The position numbers and the translations under genes are program-made. This document shows, in pieces, positions 50,532 through 61,039 of a stretch of 64,000 nt of DNA (position 1 is its first letter; every line of letters starts with the position of its first letter). The notes beneath the pieces were generated by a model. The model saw nothing but the letters and a program-made list of their open reading frames with translations, had not been told where the DNA came from and ran no database searches. The stretch is from a bacterium (GTDB lineage Bacteria; Bacteroidota; Bacteroidia; Flavobacteriales_D; Crocinitomicaceae), in assembly GCA_024742305.1 (NCBI GenBank), contig JANSYQ010000014.1, forward strand, positions 25,966 to 89,965, in the 5' to 3' direction.

Positions 50532-52361
50532 ATGCGGTACATTCTACTCACCACTCTATTGCTGCTTTGCATCTTGTCATGGGCTCAGCCCGGAGTTTCC
50601 CCTGAACGTGAAGTCGACGGAAAACGATACTACGTACACTCCGTACAAGCAGGCAACACTTTGTGGGGGTTACAACAAATGTATGGCGTGCCAGCAGACG
50701 AAATCATGGAGGCAAATCCGGTTTTAAGTGAAGGACTTAAAAAAGGACAAACCATTTTGATTCCAATTCCCGGAGAAACGGTCTTAGAGCCGACACCAAC
50801 GATTGAAACAAGCGAATACAAAGTAAAAAAGGGTGAAACGCTTTACGGTTTATCGCGGAAATTTAATACGACCGTAGATGAACTCATTCGCTTGAATCCA
50901 GTATTGGCTGAGTCTTCATTACAAAAAGGACAACGCATTAAAGTACCGGGTAAAGTGGAAGACACGGATGTCGCGGACACAAATGAGACTCAGGAAACAA
51001 ATGAGGTTCCCAATCCTTTTGTAATGGATACGGTGAAGGTGGATGAAGAAACCTCGGAGGTGGTGAAGGTTGAGTTTAACGACTCTATTGTGGAACACAC
51101 CGTGTTGGCGCACGAACCCATGTACAGTATTTCGAAAAGATTCATGGTTCCTATCGAGACTATTTTAAAAACGAACGGACTTTCTTCTACTAGATTGAGT
51201 ACAGGTCAAGTACTAAAGATTCCTCTGAAACAAGAGCGAATCAACAAAATGACTATCAAGCCAGTACCACCAAAGTACGATCCGGACGGTTCAGATCCAA
51301 TTGAATTCGAAGAAAAAGAACGATATAAAATAGCTGTCTTCCTTCCATTCTTCCTAGAACATGGGAAAGGATACTCGAAGTACGTTTCTGATGTATCAAC
51401 GCAATTCTACATGGGAATGACTTTGGCAATGGATACACTAGAGGCAATGGGACTGAAGGCTGATATTCATTACTACGATACAAAGCGCGATTCTGCCACA
51501 GTGTTGAAAGTACTGAATAGTGCTGAATTTCAAAATACCGACTTGGTTATTGGACCATTCTTCCCAAATACACAAAAGTTAATTGCTGAACACTGCAAGC
51601 AAAACGCCATTCGTATGGTGGTTCCTGTGAGCTGCGAAACTTCCATGATGGAAGGGAATCGTTTGGTGTATGCTGCTATCCCATCAGATATTACTTTAAT
51701 GCGAAGATTGGGGGAATATGTAGCGCAAAACCACACCAAGGACAGAGTGTTACTCGTAAAACCAAAGAAGGAAGAGGATATGCCGCTCTACGAAGCTTTT
51801 CGAGATGCTTACAATAGCGCGGAGACAGAAATGCCGAAAGCAGCGTTGAACGAAACGACGCAAGAATCCCTCAAGAATCTGATGACGCGCAATACAGATA
51901 ATATTCTGATCATGCCAACCAACAACCGATACCATGCGGATAAGTTTGTGAGTACAGTGAGTCGTTCTGATTTTCGAGCAAGAAAGGATGGTATCTACAT
52001 TTATGGAACGAAAGACTGGGTTGACTTTGAAAGTATTAATAACGACTTCAAGAATCGCTACAACTTTAGATATGCGAGTTCTACTTTCAGAGATTACTAT
52101 ACCGATCTTATGATTGAGGTGAACCGAAACTTCAGAACGCGTTACAAAACGGATATGGGAATGTTTGCGGTTCAAGGGTACGATATCTTGTTGGAAATGT
52201 GCAGTCATTTCTTTTTAGAAGAAGCTCCTGTCAATCTGTTGGCAAACGATTTCAACTTGCAACAAATTTCCCCGTCTGATGGTTACGAGAACAACCATAT
52301 TTACATCATCGAGCAAGAAGACTACGAATTGGTAAATACGGCGTTGTTGAATGATGAATAA
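50532..52361 (+). CDS. LysM and PBP1-type periplasmic protein
   Basis: A protein of 609 residues with signal peptide MRYILLTTLLLLCILSWAQP. Three LysM domains: YVHSVQAGNTLWGLQQMYGV (about 34-77), YKVKKGETLYGLSRKFNTTV (about 97-140) and HTVLAHEPMYSISKRFMVPI (about 190-233), each ending in a (L/V)xIP-type strand. A type 1 periplasmic-binding-protein fold follows (about 265-600: YKIAVFLPFFLEHGKGYSKY, DLVIGPFFPNTQKLIAEHCK, RVLLVKPKKEEDMPLYEAF). LysM binds peptidoglycan; the second domain resembles ABC-transporter-type sensor proteins but no transporter is nearby. It lies 50 bases after guaA and overlaps hemF by 11 bases. Confidence 0.88.
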   Translation: MRYILLTTLLLLCILSWAQPGVSPEREVDGKRYYVHSVQAGNTLWGLQQMYGVPADEIMEANPVLSEGLKKGQTILIPIPGETVLEPTPTIETSEYKVKKGETLYGLSRKFNTTVDELIRLNPVLAESSLQKGQRIKVPGKVEDTDVADTNETQETNEVPNPFVMDTVKVDEETSEVVKVEFNDSIVEHTVLAHEPMYSISKRFMVPIETILKTNGLSSTRLSTGQVLKIPLKQERINKMTIKPVPPKYDPDGSDPIEFEEKERYKIAVFLPFFLEHGKGYSKYVSDVSTQFYMGMTLAMDTLEAMGLKADIHYYDTKRDSATVLKVLNSAEFQNTDLVIGPFFPNTQKLIAEHCKQNAIRMVVPVSCETSMMEGNRLVYAAIPSDITLMRRLGEYVAQNHTKDRVLLVKPKKEEDMPLYEAFRDAYNSAETEMPKAALNETTQESLKNLMTRNTDNILIMPTNNRYHADKFVSTVSRSDFRARKDGIYIYGTKDWVDFESINNDFKNRYNFRYASSTFRDYYTDLMIEVNRNFRTRYKTDMGMFAVQGYDILLEMCSHFFLEEAPVNLLANDFNLQQISPSDGYENNHIYIIEQEDYELVNTALLNDE

Positions 52362-53250
52362 ACAGCAAATTTCGAAGGCTTTTCAAGAGCTTCAAGATCA
52401 CATTTGTCGTCGAGTAGAGGAGATCGACGGTGTTTCAAAGTTTCAAGAAGACAATTGGCAGCGTCCTGAAGGAGGTGGTGGAAGAACCCGAATTCTCAAA
52501 GGAGAAGGTGTAATCGAAAAGGGAGGCGTGAACTTTTCGGAAGTTCATGGAAGCGTTACAGAGATGATGCGTCGCAATACAGAAATTACGGCAGATGCTT
52601 TCTTTGCCACGGGCGTATCCATAGTTCTACATCCGCATAATCCATATATTCCTATTATACACATGAATGTGCGTTACTTTGAGTTGAGTGACGGAAAGTA
52701 TTGGTTTGGTGGAGGTATCGACTTAACACCGCATTATATTGTCAAGGATCAAGCTCGTGCTTTTCATGAAGAGTTAAAGAAGGTTTGCGATAAGTACAGC
52801 TCAGACTTCTACCCACGGTTCAAAGTTTGGGCAGATGATTATTTCTACTTGCCACACAGAGACGAAACAAGAGGAGTAGGAGGGATCTTCTTTGATCACC
52901 TCCAAGAGTCTGATGATTTACCCAAAGATCGGTTGTTTCACTTTTGTAAAGATTTGGGAGAGGCTTTCCCCGAGTTATATGATTATCAAGTTGCCCTTGG
53001 AAAAGAAAAAGCTTATTCTGAGCGAGAACTTGATTGGCGCAACACGCGAAGAGGTAGATACGTGGAATTCAATTTGGTACACGATAGAGGAACAAAGTTC
53101 GGGCTAGTTTCCGGAGGTAGAACGGAGTCTATTTTAATGAGTTTGCCTGCTACAGCTCAATGGGAGTACTGTAAAACCATTGAGGACGGTAGTGAGGAGG
53201 AGAAAACCCTTGAGCTCTTGCGTAAGGATATCGACTGGATCAACGCGTAA
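52351..53250 (+). CDS. hemF: Coproporphyrinogen III oxidase, aerobic
   Basis: A protein of 299 residues (ATG at 52351 or 52354). Oxidative decarboxylation of coproporphyrinogen III to protoporphyrinogen IX with O2 in haem synthesis. Diagnostic segments: GGGGRTRILKGEGVIEKGGV-NFSEVHG, FFATGVSIVLHPHNPYIPII-HMNVRYFEL, WFGGGIDLTPHYI, RDETRGVGGIFFDHL and RGRYVEFNLVHDRGTKFGL. Length and motifs are typical. It starts inside the end of the LysM gene, so coupling is probable. It indicates oxygen-dependent haem synthesis, so a largely aerobic lifestyle. Confidence 0.97.
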   Translation: MMNKQQISKAFQELQDHICRRVEEIDGVSKFQEDNWQRPEGGGGRTRILKGEGVIEKGGVNFSEVHGSVTEMMRRNTEITADAFFATGVSIVLHPHNPYIPIIHMNVRYFELSDGKYWFGGGIDLTPHYIVKDQARAFHEELKKVCDKYSSDFYPRFKVWADDYFYLPHRDETRGVGGIFFDHLQESDDLPKDRLFHFCKDLGEAFPELYDYQVALGKEKAYSERELDWRNTRRGRYVEFNLVHDRGTKFGLVSGGRTESILMSLPATAQWEYCKTIEDGSEEEKTLELLRKDIDWINA

Positions 53251-53437
53251 ACCGCTCTTCATTTTCTGTAATTCAACCAAGAATAATTTCGTATTTTAGG
53301 CGGGACGTTGAAAATGTTCGTTGCCAAATTCATTTTGATAATTCGTAGATTTCAACCAACCTGTTATCAGAATTTGTTTGCTAAAGCAACCCTACGCATT
53401 TTCTTACGTTAAACTAACAAGAAAACATGCGAACTAC

Positions 53438-53833
53438 ATGAAAACTTTACTTACCGCAGGACTCCTGTTGTTCTCTGCCGTTGCCTTCTGTCAACAAACT
53501 GGAACAGAGATTACTCCTACACAAGCTCCCTCAAAAATGCATGCCGAATATCGCGGTGCGACACATACTGAGGTGAAACAAAGCCAATCGGTAACCATTT
53601 CCAAAAGACCGGGGCAGCCTCAGCAGACACATGATGCCGCTTATTACAATCAAGAGATTGCCAAAGTGGACGCGCACATTTCTGCGATCGATGCAAAGAT
53701 TGCCCACGTGAACAGCATTCCATCGGAGAAGGCTCTAGCTGAACAAAATGGATGGTTTCAGCAAATGGACCAAATCAAACTAGAACTCAATCAAAAACGC
53801 GCAACTCTTATCCAAAAGCGCGACAATCTCTAG
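53438..53833 (+). CDS. Small secreted protein with C-terminal coiled coil
   Basis: A protein of 131 residues from ATG 53438 (MKTLLTAGLLLFSAVAFCQQ). A longer frame from 53378 would put 20 residues before the signal peptide. The mature N-terminal half is polar and low complexity (TEITPTQAPSKMHAEYRGAT, KQSQSVTISKRPGQPQQTHD) and the second half is a predicted coiled coil (YYNQEIAKVDAHISAIDAKI, QMDQIKLELNQKRATLIQKR). No family recognised. It lies 12 bases before the giant T9SS gene and is probably co-transcribed with it, so it may assist that protein; this is inference. Confidence 0.7.
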   Translation: MKTLLTAGLLLFSAVAFCQQTGTEITPTQAPSKMHAEYRGATHTEVKQSQSVTISKRPGQPQQTHDAAYYNQEIAKVDAHISAIDAKIAHVNSIPSEKALAEQNGWFQQMDQIKLELNQKRATLIQKRDNL

Positions 53834-53845
53834 ACCGTTACTACC

Positions 53846-56800
53846 ATGAGAAACTTACTACTTCTACTTATTTCAGCGCTACCTTTCATTGGAGCAGCGC
53901 AAGGTGTGAACTGTGCGGATATGGACCCAATCTGTACCGACGTTGGAGCTCAATTTACAGCGAACACCGGTACCACTGCTGAGGTTGGAAACGATTACGG
54001 CTGTCTATCAACACAACCGAACCCTAGCTGGTACTATTTTGAAATTTCAAACGCAGGAGCAATCGATATGAGTTTGACCGCTCCATCAGATATTGATTTT
54101 ATAATTTATGGACCGTATCCAAACCTAGCGGCAGCACAAGGCGATTGTGGTACATTAGACGCGGGGGATATCGTCGATTGTAGTTATTCTGCTACTGCCA
54201 ATGAAACACCTTCTATTCCTAATGCTCAAGTAGGTGAGGTGTACATCATGCTTATCACCAACTACGCTAATACAGTTCAGAACGTAAGTCTTACGCAAAC
54301 GGGAGGTACTGGAGCCACAGATTGCTCCGTTGTTGCCAACCCACCTTGCTTTATGTCGTATTTCGAAGCAAATATTAGCGCTTGTGATCCGAATACAGAT
54401 ACCTATGAGATTACAGGTCAAATTGACTTTGAAGACCCGCCAACAACGGGTAACTTGGTAGTAGAGGATTGTAACGGTAACATTCATGTTGTGGCAAGTG
54501 CACCATTTACGGTAAACGCGCAAGGGCAAGGAGTCGAAACATATACGTTTCCCGGTCTAAATGCTGACGGTCAACCTTGTAATGTGAGTGCATATTTTAC
54601 GGCAGATCCGACTTGTTCCATCATGAACTTGACTTACACTGCTCCAATTTGTAACTGTTTCTTCACCTTCTTTGGACTCAATCAAGAGCCGTGTAACACC
54701 ACAACCAACACTTTCGATATTACAGGAACTCTAGAATTTACAAGTCCTCCGTCGACAGGAACTCTAACTCTTACCGACTGTAATGGAAACAGCGTAACGT
54801 ACAACGCACCGTTCACAAGTCCGTTGAACTGGGCGATTACAGGGATTACTCCAAACGGAACAACCAACTGTACAGTAACAGCTACATTCTCAGCTGATCC
54901 GTCTTGTACAATGACTTCGCTTCCTTTCAACCACCCTGCCGATTGTAACTGTCCGGTAGATGCGGGAACATTCAGTACTAGCGTTATTGGAAGTACCACT
55001 TCAACAGGACCAGCATTTGACTTGTGTTTTGGAGATTCACTTACAATCACACCGAACGGCGACTTTATTCCACCAGCAGATATCGGAAACCCACCGGGTG
55101 GCACATATAATCCGGGTATGCACTTGTTGATTTACGACTGTGCTCCAACGATTTTCTCACCTCAAGATTTTACCACAGATCCATGCTTCTTGGGTATCTG
55201 GGATCCAAATAATCCAGCGGGACCTTGGGGAGTAAGTAATGTTTATGGTAACAACTTGACGTATTACTTCATGCCACTTACGTTGTATGATTACGTCAAC
55301 TATATCTACTCTTACTTTTTCACTGGGACACTTTGTTATGATCTCGGACCGGCATACCCTGTAACTTTCCTTGAGCCAATAACAACCAACGTAACTGAGG
55401 ATTGTTTTGCAGGAACAGCGACGGTAACAGTAAGTGGGGGTACACCGGCAAATGACGGATCACAATTTAATATTGTTCCGGGATCATTGGTGCCAGCGAA
55501 TGCATCTTTTGTCAACACGTCTGCTTCAAATGGTGGAACGATCACGATTGATGGTTTAGTTGATGGCGATAACTATTCATTTGAGATCATTGATGACAAC
55601 GGATGTCCAGTTACTGTATCAGGAACCTTCACTGGAATGGAAGATGCCTCATTCTTCTATGATCCAAAATACTGTCAAGATGCGGCGGATCCGCTACCTA
55701 CAATTACTGGAGTTCCAGGAGGAACATTTTCTGTTTCACCAGCAGGTATGGTTATCAACCCAAGTACAGGTTTGATTGATGTTTCTGCATCTACTCCTGG
55801 CTTGTACACTATTACCTATCAAAGTCCGGCAGCAAACTGTTGGGGTACAGAAACATTCGTAGTTGAAATCAATCCATTACCGAATGTTGTAGCTATTGAT
55901 AACAGTCCTGTTTGTACGGGAGATAGCATTACATTGGACGAAACAGGCGGCGAAGCAACAGAGTGGTTGTGGACGACAACAGGAGCCGCAACTTTTAATG
56001 ATGATAGCTTGCAGTCTCCTACAGTTTATGGTGCTGTTGATGGTGAAACATTCACAGTTTCCGGAACAGATATCAATACTGGATGTGCAAATACAGCGAC
56101 CGTAACGGTAACCGTAAACCCATTGGATGATCCAACGTTTACCCTAGCAGACTTCTGTTTTGGATCGGCGAACAGTGCAACGATTACAGGAACGGCAGGA
56201 GGAACTTTCTCCTACAATCCTGATCCAGCCGATGGTTCTTCCGTGAACCCAACAACAGGAGAAATCACCAATGAAGTTGCAGGAACGACATACAATATTC
56301 AATATCTGACATCGGGAGCATGTCCTGATAGTTTGACCTTACCAGTTACGGTAAATCCGCTTCCAGTAGTGAACGCGCCGGATGAAACTATTTGTGAAGG
56401 TGCCAATGTTTCGATTACAGCGACGGGTGCAAATACCTACTCGTGGTCACCTGGCACCGGATTGAACACTACAACAGGAGCAACAGTTATAGCTTCGCCA
56501 ACAGTTACAACAATCTACACAGTGACAGGAACCGATGCGAACGGCTGTGTTGCAGATCATGATTTGACAGTAACCGTGAATCCAGTGCCTGTAGTGGATC
56601 CAATTCCAAACCAAACACTCTGTGATGGTGATTTAACGAACGCTGTCAACTTTACAAGTGCTACACCAGGAGCAACATTTGACTGGACCAACAACACGAC
56701 TTCGATCGGATTGCCAGCAAATGGAACGGGTAATATTGGTGCATTCAATGTAGGGAATACAAGCACGAACCAAGTAACAGCCACTATTTCGGTAAGTGCT

Positions 56801-59800
56801 ACGGCAAATGGTTGTACCGGACCTATCACCACTTTTGATATAATTGTCAATCCAACTCCTACAGTCGATCCAATTACAGATCAAGAGATTTGTGAGGGTG
56901 AAAACACAACAGCAATCAACTTTACAGGTGCTGTTGCCGGTACGCAATATGATTGGACAAACTCCAATACAGGAATTGGGGTTGGTGCCAACGGTAATGG
57001 TAACATTGCGACATTCACAGGAACAAACGCCACAAATGGACCAATTTCCGGGAACTTTAGTGTGACGCCAACGGCAGCAGGTTGTACAGGAACACCGCAA
57101 ACATTTGCAATCACTGTAAATCCACTACCCAACGCTACCATCACTGGCAATGCAACTGTTTGTGAAAATGATCCGCAGCCAACAGTTACATTTACCGGTT
57201 CGGAAGGTGTAGAGCCTTATACATTTACATATACGGTAAACGGCGGAGCAAACCAAACAATTACATCGACAGGAGCAACAGCAACTATTTCGGTGCCAAC
57301 AACAACAGCAGGTACCTTTGATTACACGCTGGTGAGTGTTGAAGATGGAAGTAACTCCAACTGTGTTCAAAACATTGGTTCTACGGTAACGGTAACAGTG
57401 AACCCAACACCAACTGTGAACCCAATTGCAGATCAAGAAATTTGTGAAGGTGAAAATACTACCGCGATCAACTTCACGGGTGCTGTTGCGGGAACGCAAT
57501 ACAATTGGACCAATTCAAACACAGGAATCGGTGTGGGAGCTAACGGAACAGGAAATATTGCATCCTTTACAGGCGCCAACGCAACGAATGCGCCAATATC
57601 AGGAAACTTTAGTGTTACTCCAACTGCGGCAGGATGTCTTGGGACACCGGAAACATTTACAATCATCGTAAATCCACTTCCAAATGCAACTATCGCTGGT
57701 ACAGTAAGTGTTTGTGAAAACGATCCACAACCAACAATTACCTTTACAGGTTCGGACGGTGTTTCACCTTATACCTTCACATACAATGTTAATGGTGGAG
57801 CGAATCAAACTGTAACTTCTGTAGGTAATACGGCAACTGTTTCAGCGCCAACAACTGCGGCGGGTACATTTGATTATAACCTTGTAAGTGTGCAGGATGC
57901 TAGTGCGACAACGTGTTCTCAAAACGTTGCGAGTACAGTTACAGTAACAGTTAATCCGAATCCTACACCGGTTATTACTGGAGTTTTAGAATATTGTACA
58001 GGTTTCAGCGCCACGCTTGGAACGGCGAATGCGTACAATGGATACCTGTGGTCGAATGGTGCAACTACACCGACTGCAGACTTCACCATTGCAGATAATC
58101 CAATTACTGTGACAGTTACGGATGCCAATGGGTGTTCGGGAACATCAGCGGCGGTGAACGTAATTGAAAATACAACGATTGTTTTCCCCACAACAGTAGA
58201 AATTTGTCAAGGGGAAGTTGCGACCATTCACGGTCAACCACAAACGGTTGCGGGTGTATACGATCAAACATTTGTTCTTCCAACTGGATGTGATAGTACA
58301 TCGAGCGTAACGTTAATTGTAAATCCATTACCAGTAATTGATGCGGGTCAAGACGTGATTGATTGTGCAGGAGCTGGAGTTACCTTGAATGCCACCGGAG
58401 CACCTACCATTGTTTGGGATAATGGTGTGGTAAACAATCAGCAGTTCTTCCCTGGGGTTGGAACTGTTACTTACACCGCAACCGGAACCGATGCCAACGG
58501 TTGTTCAAATACGGATGTGGTAGATGTTACCATTCATCCAATTCCTGATGTGAATCCTGTGGCGAACCAAACACTTTGTAACGGTGAACTGACCGCGGCT
58601 GCTAACTTTAGTGGTTCTGTGGCGGGTACAACCTTTGACTGGGTGAATGATACACCATCCATTGGTCTTGCCGCAACAGGGTCGGGAAACATTGCTTCAT
58701 TCAATGCGGTAAACAATGGTACAACACCTGTAACGGCGACCATTACGATTACGCCAACGGCGAATGGTTGTCCGGGGACGTCTACTACATTCACAATTAC
58801 AGTGAACCCTACTCCGGGAGCAGATGCTGTATCAAACCAAACTGTTTGTAACGGCGATTTAACAACAGCGGTTAACTTCACAAGCGCTACTGCAGGAACA
58901 ACTTTTGATTGGGTGAATAATGACCCATCTATCGGACTTGCAGCAGCAGGAAGTGGAAACATCGCGGCATTTAGCGCAGTGAACAACGGATCTGCGCCGG
59001 TTGTAGCGATAATAACTGTAACTCCAACAGCGAACGGATGTCCGGGAACACCAATCGACTTTACAATCACCGTGAATCCTTCACCAACGGTTGATCCAGT
59101 AGTAGATCAAACTGTTTGTAATGGAATTATGACGACACCGGTAAACTTTACGGGTGCCTCTCCAGGAACAACGTACGATTGGACAAACAATAATACCTCC
59201 ATCGGTCTTGGAGTGACTGGAACAGGGAATATCCCGGCATTTGCAGGAACGAATACCACAGGATCTCCAATTTCAGGAACGATTACGGTTACACCAACAT
59301 TGAACGGTTGTCAAGGAACTCCGACAACATTTACAATTACAGTTGATCCACCGCCAACAATGGATCCAATCGCAGATCAAGAAATTTGTGAGGGAGAAAA
59401 CACGGCGGCGATCAACTTTACAAGTCCGTTCGGTGCGGCAACCTTTGATTGGTTGAATAGTAATACAGCGATCGGATTAGCGGCGAATGGCACCGGGAAC
59501 ATTGCTTCATTTACTGGAACAAATGGAGGTGGAACTCCGATAAGTGGTACAATAAGTGTTGTGCCAACCTTGAACGGATGTCTTGGAGTGCTGCAACAAT
59601 TTGAAATAATTGTGAACCCATTGCCAGTGGTAGATGCAGGGGCAAACGTTACAGTATGTGATGGAGATCCAGTGACACTAACAGCAACTGGAGCGAATAC
59701 CTACGCTTGGGCGCCTGTGATTACTAACGGTCAACCTTTTGTTCCTACAGCTTCCGGCACTTATTATGTAGTTGGGACTGATGCTAACGGATGTATGAAT

Positions 59801-60628
59801 GCTGATAGTGTTGATGTAACTGTAGAGCCACTTCCAAATGTCTCGTTCACGGCGGATACTACGCAAGGTTGTGAAGGACTTACTGTGACATTCACGAATA
59901 CAACTCCAGGAACTTATGTTGATTGTTTTTGGACATTTAGTAACGGAGCGACAGCAACAGGTTGTGGATCTGTAACAGTGACCTTTGACGATGCCGGATT
60001 GTATGATGCAACGTTAACTACAGTTTCTGCAGCAGGCTGTTCAAACAGTGTTACCTACACGGACTTCATTTATGTTGAAGACAATCCTGTCGCAGCGTTT
60101 ACACCATCCTCTTCTGTAGTGTCCGTATTTGATAGTCAAATCGCCTTCAACAATAACTCAACAGGCGCGGTGAGCTACTCATGGGATTTCGGAGATGGAA
60201 GTCCGATTTCAACACAGGAGAATCCGATTCATACATTCCCATCAGACGAAGCCGGTGGATATGTAGTGTGGCTAACGGCATACTCTCCACTTGGTTGTCC
60301 TGACAGTACTTACAGAGCAATTACAGTGAATGAAGAATTGATCTTCTATGTGCCGAACACGTTCACTCCAGACAATGACGATTACAACCAAAACTGGCAT
60401 GTTGTCTTCACGTCAGGATACGATCCATTCGACTTCAACTTGTACGTTTTTAATCGCTGGGGTGAGATAGTATGGGAATCCCACGATGCTTCTGTTGGTT
60501 GGGATGCAACCTACGGGATTGACGGACGACCGGTACAAGATGGAACGTACACTTGGAAAATTGATTTCAAAACAACACTGAATGACGAACGAATTGAGGT
60601 GGTAGGTCACGTCAATGTTCTTCGTTAG
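53846..60628 (+). CDS. Giant surface protein with PKD-like repeats and T9SS type B C-terminal domain
   Basis: A protein of 2260 residues with signal peptide MRNLLLLLISALPFIGAAQG. The N-terminal region (about 20-150) resembles a PPC-like beta-sandwich (WYYFEISNAGAIDMSLTAPS). Then come Cys-containing domains and Ig/PKD-like modules (YTVTGTDANGCVADHDLTVT-type, several copies), a 90-residue repeat in seven copies and a 94-residue repeat in two copies, two PKD domains (about 1995-2165, SFTADTTQGCEGLTVTFTNT; YSWDFGDGSPISTQENP), and the C-terminal gliding-motility-type (CHU_C) domain FYVPNTFTPDNDDYNQNWHV, FNRWGEIVWES, DGTYTWKI. The last is the T9SS type B sorting domain. Such proteins act as adhesins or matrix proteins. 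Exact ligands unknown. A strong terminator follows. Confidence 0.9.
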   Translation: MRNLLLLLISALPFIGAAQGVNCADMDPICTDVGAQFTANTGTTAEVGNDYGCLSTQPNPSWYYFEISNAGAIDMSLTAPSDIDFIIYGPYPNLAAAQGDCGTLDAGDIVDCSYSATANETPSIPNAQVGEVYIMLITNYANTVQNVSLTQTGGTGATDCSVVANPPCFMSYFEANISACDPNTDTYEITGQIDFEDPPTTGNLVVEDCNGNIHVVASAPFTVNAQGQGVETYTFPGLNADGQPCNVSAYFTADPTCSIMNLTYTAPICNCFFTFFGLNQEPCNTTTNTFDITGTLEFTSPPSTGTLTLTDCNGNSVTYNAPFTSPLNWAITGITPNGTTNCTVTATFSADPSCTMTSLPFNHPADCNCPVDAGTFSTSVIGSTTSTGPAFDLCFGDSLTITPNGDFIPPADIGNPPGGTYNPGMHLLIYDCAPTIFSPQDFTTDPCFLGIWDPNNPAGPWGVSNVYGNNLTYYFMPLTLYDYVNYIYSYFFTGTLCYDLGPAYPVTFLEPITTNVTEDCFAGTATVTVSGGTPANDGSQFNIVPGSLVPANASFVNTSASNGGTITIDGLVDGDNYSFEIIDDNGCPVTVSGTFTGMEDASFFYDPKYCQDAADPLPTITGVPGGTFSVSPAGMVINPSTGLIDVSASTPGLYTITYQSPAANCWGTETFVVEINPLPNVVAIDNSPVCTGDSITLDETGGEATEWLWTTTGAATFNDDSLQSPTVYGAVDGETFTVSGTDINTGCANTATVTVTVNPLDDPTFTLADFCFGSANSATITGTAGGTFSYNPDPADGSSVNPTTGEITNEVAGTTYNIQYLTSGACPDSLTLPVTVNPLPVVNAPDETICEGANVSITATGANTYSWSPGTGLNTTTGATVIASPTVTTIYTVTGTDANGCVADHDLTVTVNPVPVVDPIPNQTLCDGDLTNAVNFTSATPGATFDWTNNTTSIGLPANGTGNIGAFNVGNTSTNQVTATISVSATANGCTGPITTFDIIVNPTPTVDPITDQEICEGENTTAINFTGAVAGTQYDWTNSNTGIGVGANGNGNIATFTGTNATNGPISGNFSVTPTAAGCTGTPQTFAITVNPLPNATITGNATVCENDPQPTVTFTGSEGVEPYTFTYTVNGGANQTITSTGATATISVPTTTAGTFDYTLVSVEDGSNSNCVQNIGSTVTVTVNPTPTVNPIADQEICEGENTTAINFTGAVAGTQYNWTNSNTGIGVGANGTGNIASFTGANATNAPISGNFSVTPTAAGCLGTPETFTIIVNPLPNATIAGTVSVCENDPQPTITFTGSDGVSPYTFTYNVNGGANQTVTSVGNTATVSAPTTAAGTFDYNLVSVQDASATTCSQNVASTVTVTVNPNPTPVITGVLEYCTGFSATLGTANAYNGYLWSNGATTPTADFTIADNPITVTVTDANGCSGTSAAVNVIENTTIVFPTTVEICQGEVATIHGQPQTVAGVYDQTFVLPTGCDSTSSVTLIVNPLPVIDAGQDVIDCAGAGVTLNATGAPTIVWDNGVVNNQQFFPGVGTVTYTATGTDANGCSNTDVVDVTIHPIPDVNPVANQTLCNGELTAAANFSGSVAGTTFDWVNDTPSIGLAATGSGNIASFNAVNNGTTPVTATITITPTANGCPGTSTTFTITVNPTPGADAVSNQTVCNGDLTTAVNFTSATAGTTFDWVNNDPSIGLAAAGSGNIAAFSAVNNGSAPVVAIITVTPTANGCPGTPIDFTITVNPSPTVDPVVDQTVCNGIMTTPVNFTGASPGTTYDWTNNNTSIGLGVTGTGNIPAFAGTNTTGSPISGTITVTPTLNGCQGTPTTFTITVDPPPTMDPIADQEICEGENTAAINFTSPFGAATFDWLNSNTAIGLAANGTGNIASFTGTNGGGTPISGTISVVPTLNGCLGVLQQFEIIVNPLPVVDAGANVTVCDGDPVTLTATGANTYAWAPVITNGQPFVPTASGTYYVVGTDANGCMNADSVDVTVEPLPNVSFTADTTQGCEGLTVTFTNTTPGTYVDCFWTFSNGATATGCGSVTVTFDDAGLYDATLTTVSAAGCSNSVTYTDFIYVEDNPVAAFTPSSSVVSVFDSQIAFNNNSTGAVSYSWDFGDGSPISTQENPIHTFPSDEAGGYVVWLTAYSPLGCPDSTYRAITVNEELIFYVPNTFTPDNDDYNQNWHVVFTSGYDPFDFNLYVFNRWGEIVWESHDASVGWDATYGIDGRPVQDGTYTWKIDFKTTLNDERIEVVGHVNVLR
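56579..59614 (+). repeat. In-gene tandem repeats of 270 bp and 282 bp
   Basis: A 270-bp unit (90 codons; core AINFTGAVAGTQYDWTN, SIGLAATGSGNIASF) begins at 56579, 56849, 57401, 58535, 58805, 59075 and 59345; the last four are in uninterrupted tandem and end at 59614. A 282-bp unit (94 codons; CENDPQPTVTFTGSEG, PYTFTYTVNGGANQT) follows the copies at 56849 and 57401, so 56849-57400 and 57401-57952 form a duplicated 552-bp composite. The steps are exact in length although sequences have diverged, which points to duplication by recombination under constraint on domain length. Confidence 0.9.
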
Positions 60629-60650
60629 CAAAATCGGTTTAATACTAATG

Positions 60651-60686
60651 AAATGCCTCGGTTTTTGAATCGGGGCATTTTCTTTT
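60651..60686 (+). terminator. Intrinsic terminator of the giant T9SS gene
   Basis: A ten-pair stem (AAATGCCTCG / CGGGGCATTT, one T/G wobble) around a ten-base loop, followed by TCTTTT, 23 bases after the stop. Confidence 0.85.
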
Positions 60687-60965
60687 ACTATCGATTCGAT
60701 ATGCGTGTCCGAAAATGAAGCACATGTGCGCTAAATCTTAACATTCTCAAGCAACGGGTAGTTTTTACACTACAGCAGGGAAATAACGCGGAATAGTAGT
60801 TTGAAAGTGCATTAAATCAGCTGTTTACGATATTATTCTCTGTTTATCCTTTTTTAGTGGGAATATTGTACTCCTAAATATTCGGTGAGACCACAAGAAT
60901 AATCATCAGAATAGAGGTTATGTTTATCCCTTAGGTGATCAGTAAAATAGGTGTAATTAATAAGG

Positions 60966-60973
60966 TACATTTG
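60966..60973 (+). promoter_or_regulatory. Bacteroidota -7 box of the 61040 gene
   Basis: TACATTTG, a full TAnnTTTG match and identical to the box at 17591, 66 bases before the ATG at 61040. The rest of the spacer 60687-60965 is AT-rich and holds nothing I can support. No -33 TTG is obvious. Confidence 0.5.
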
Positions 60974-61039
60974 ATTAGGTGACGTGTATGAGTAACACAA
61001 CCACGTACTTACATCTGACTAAACCAAAAACGTCTAACT

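Noticed and set aside
56557..59070. Minus-strand frames of up to 178 codons inside the giant repeat gene
   Set aside because: Their length comes from the repeated, stop-poor composition of the sense strand; the predicted products are low-complexity and recur with the same 270-bp period.
56579..59614. CRISPR array or transposon tandem repeats
   Set aside because: Repeat units are 270-282 bp, in frame and encode folded domains; there are no short direct repeats with unique spacers.
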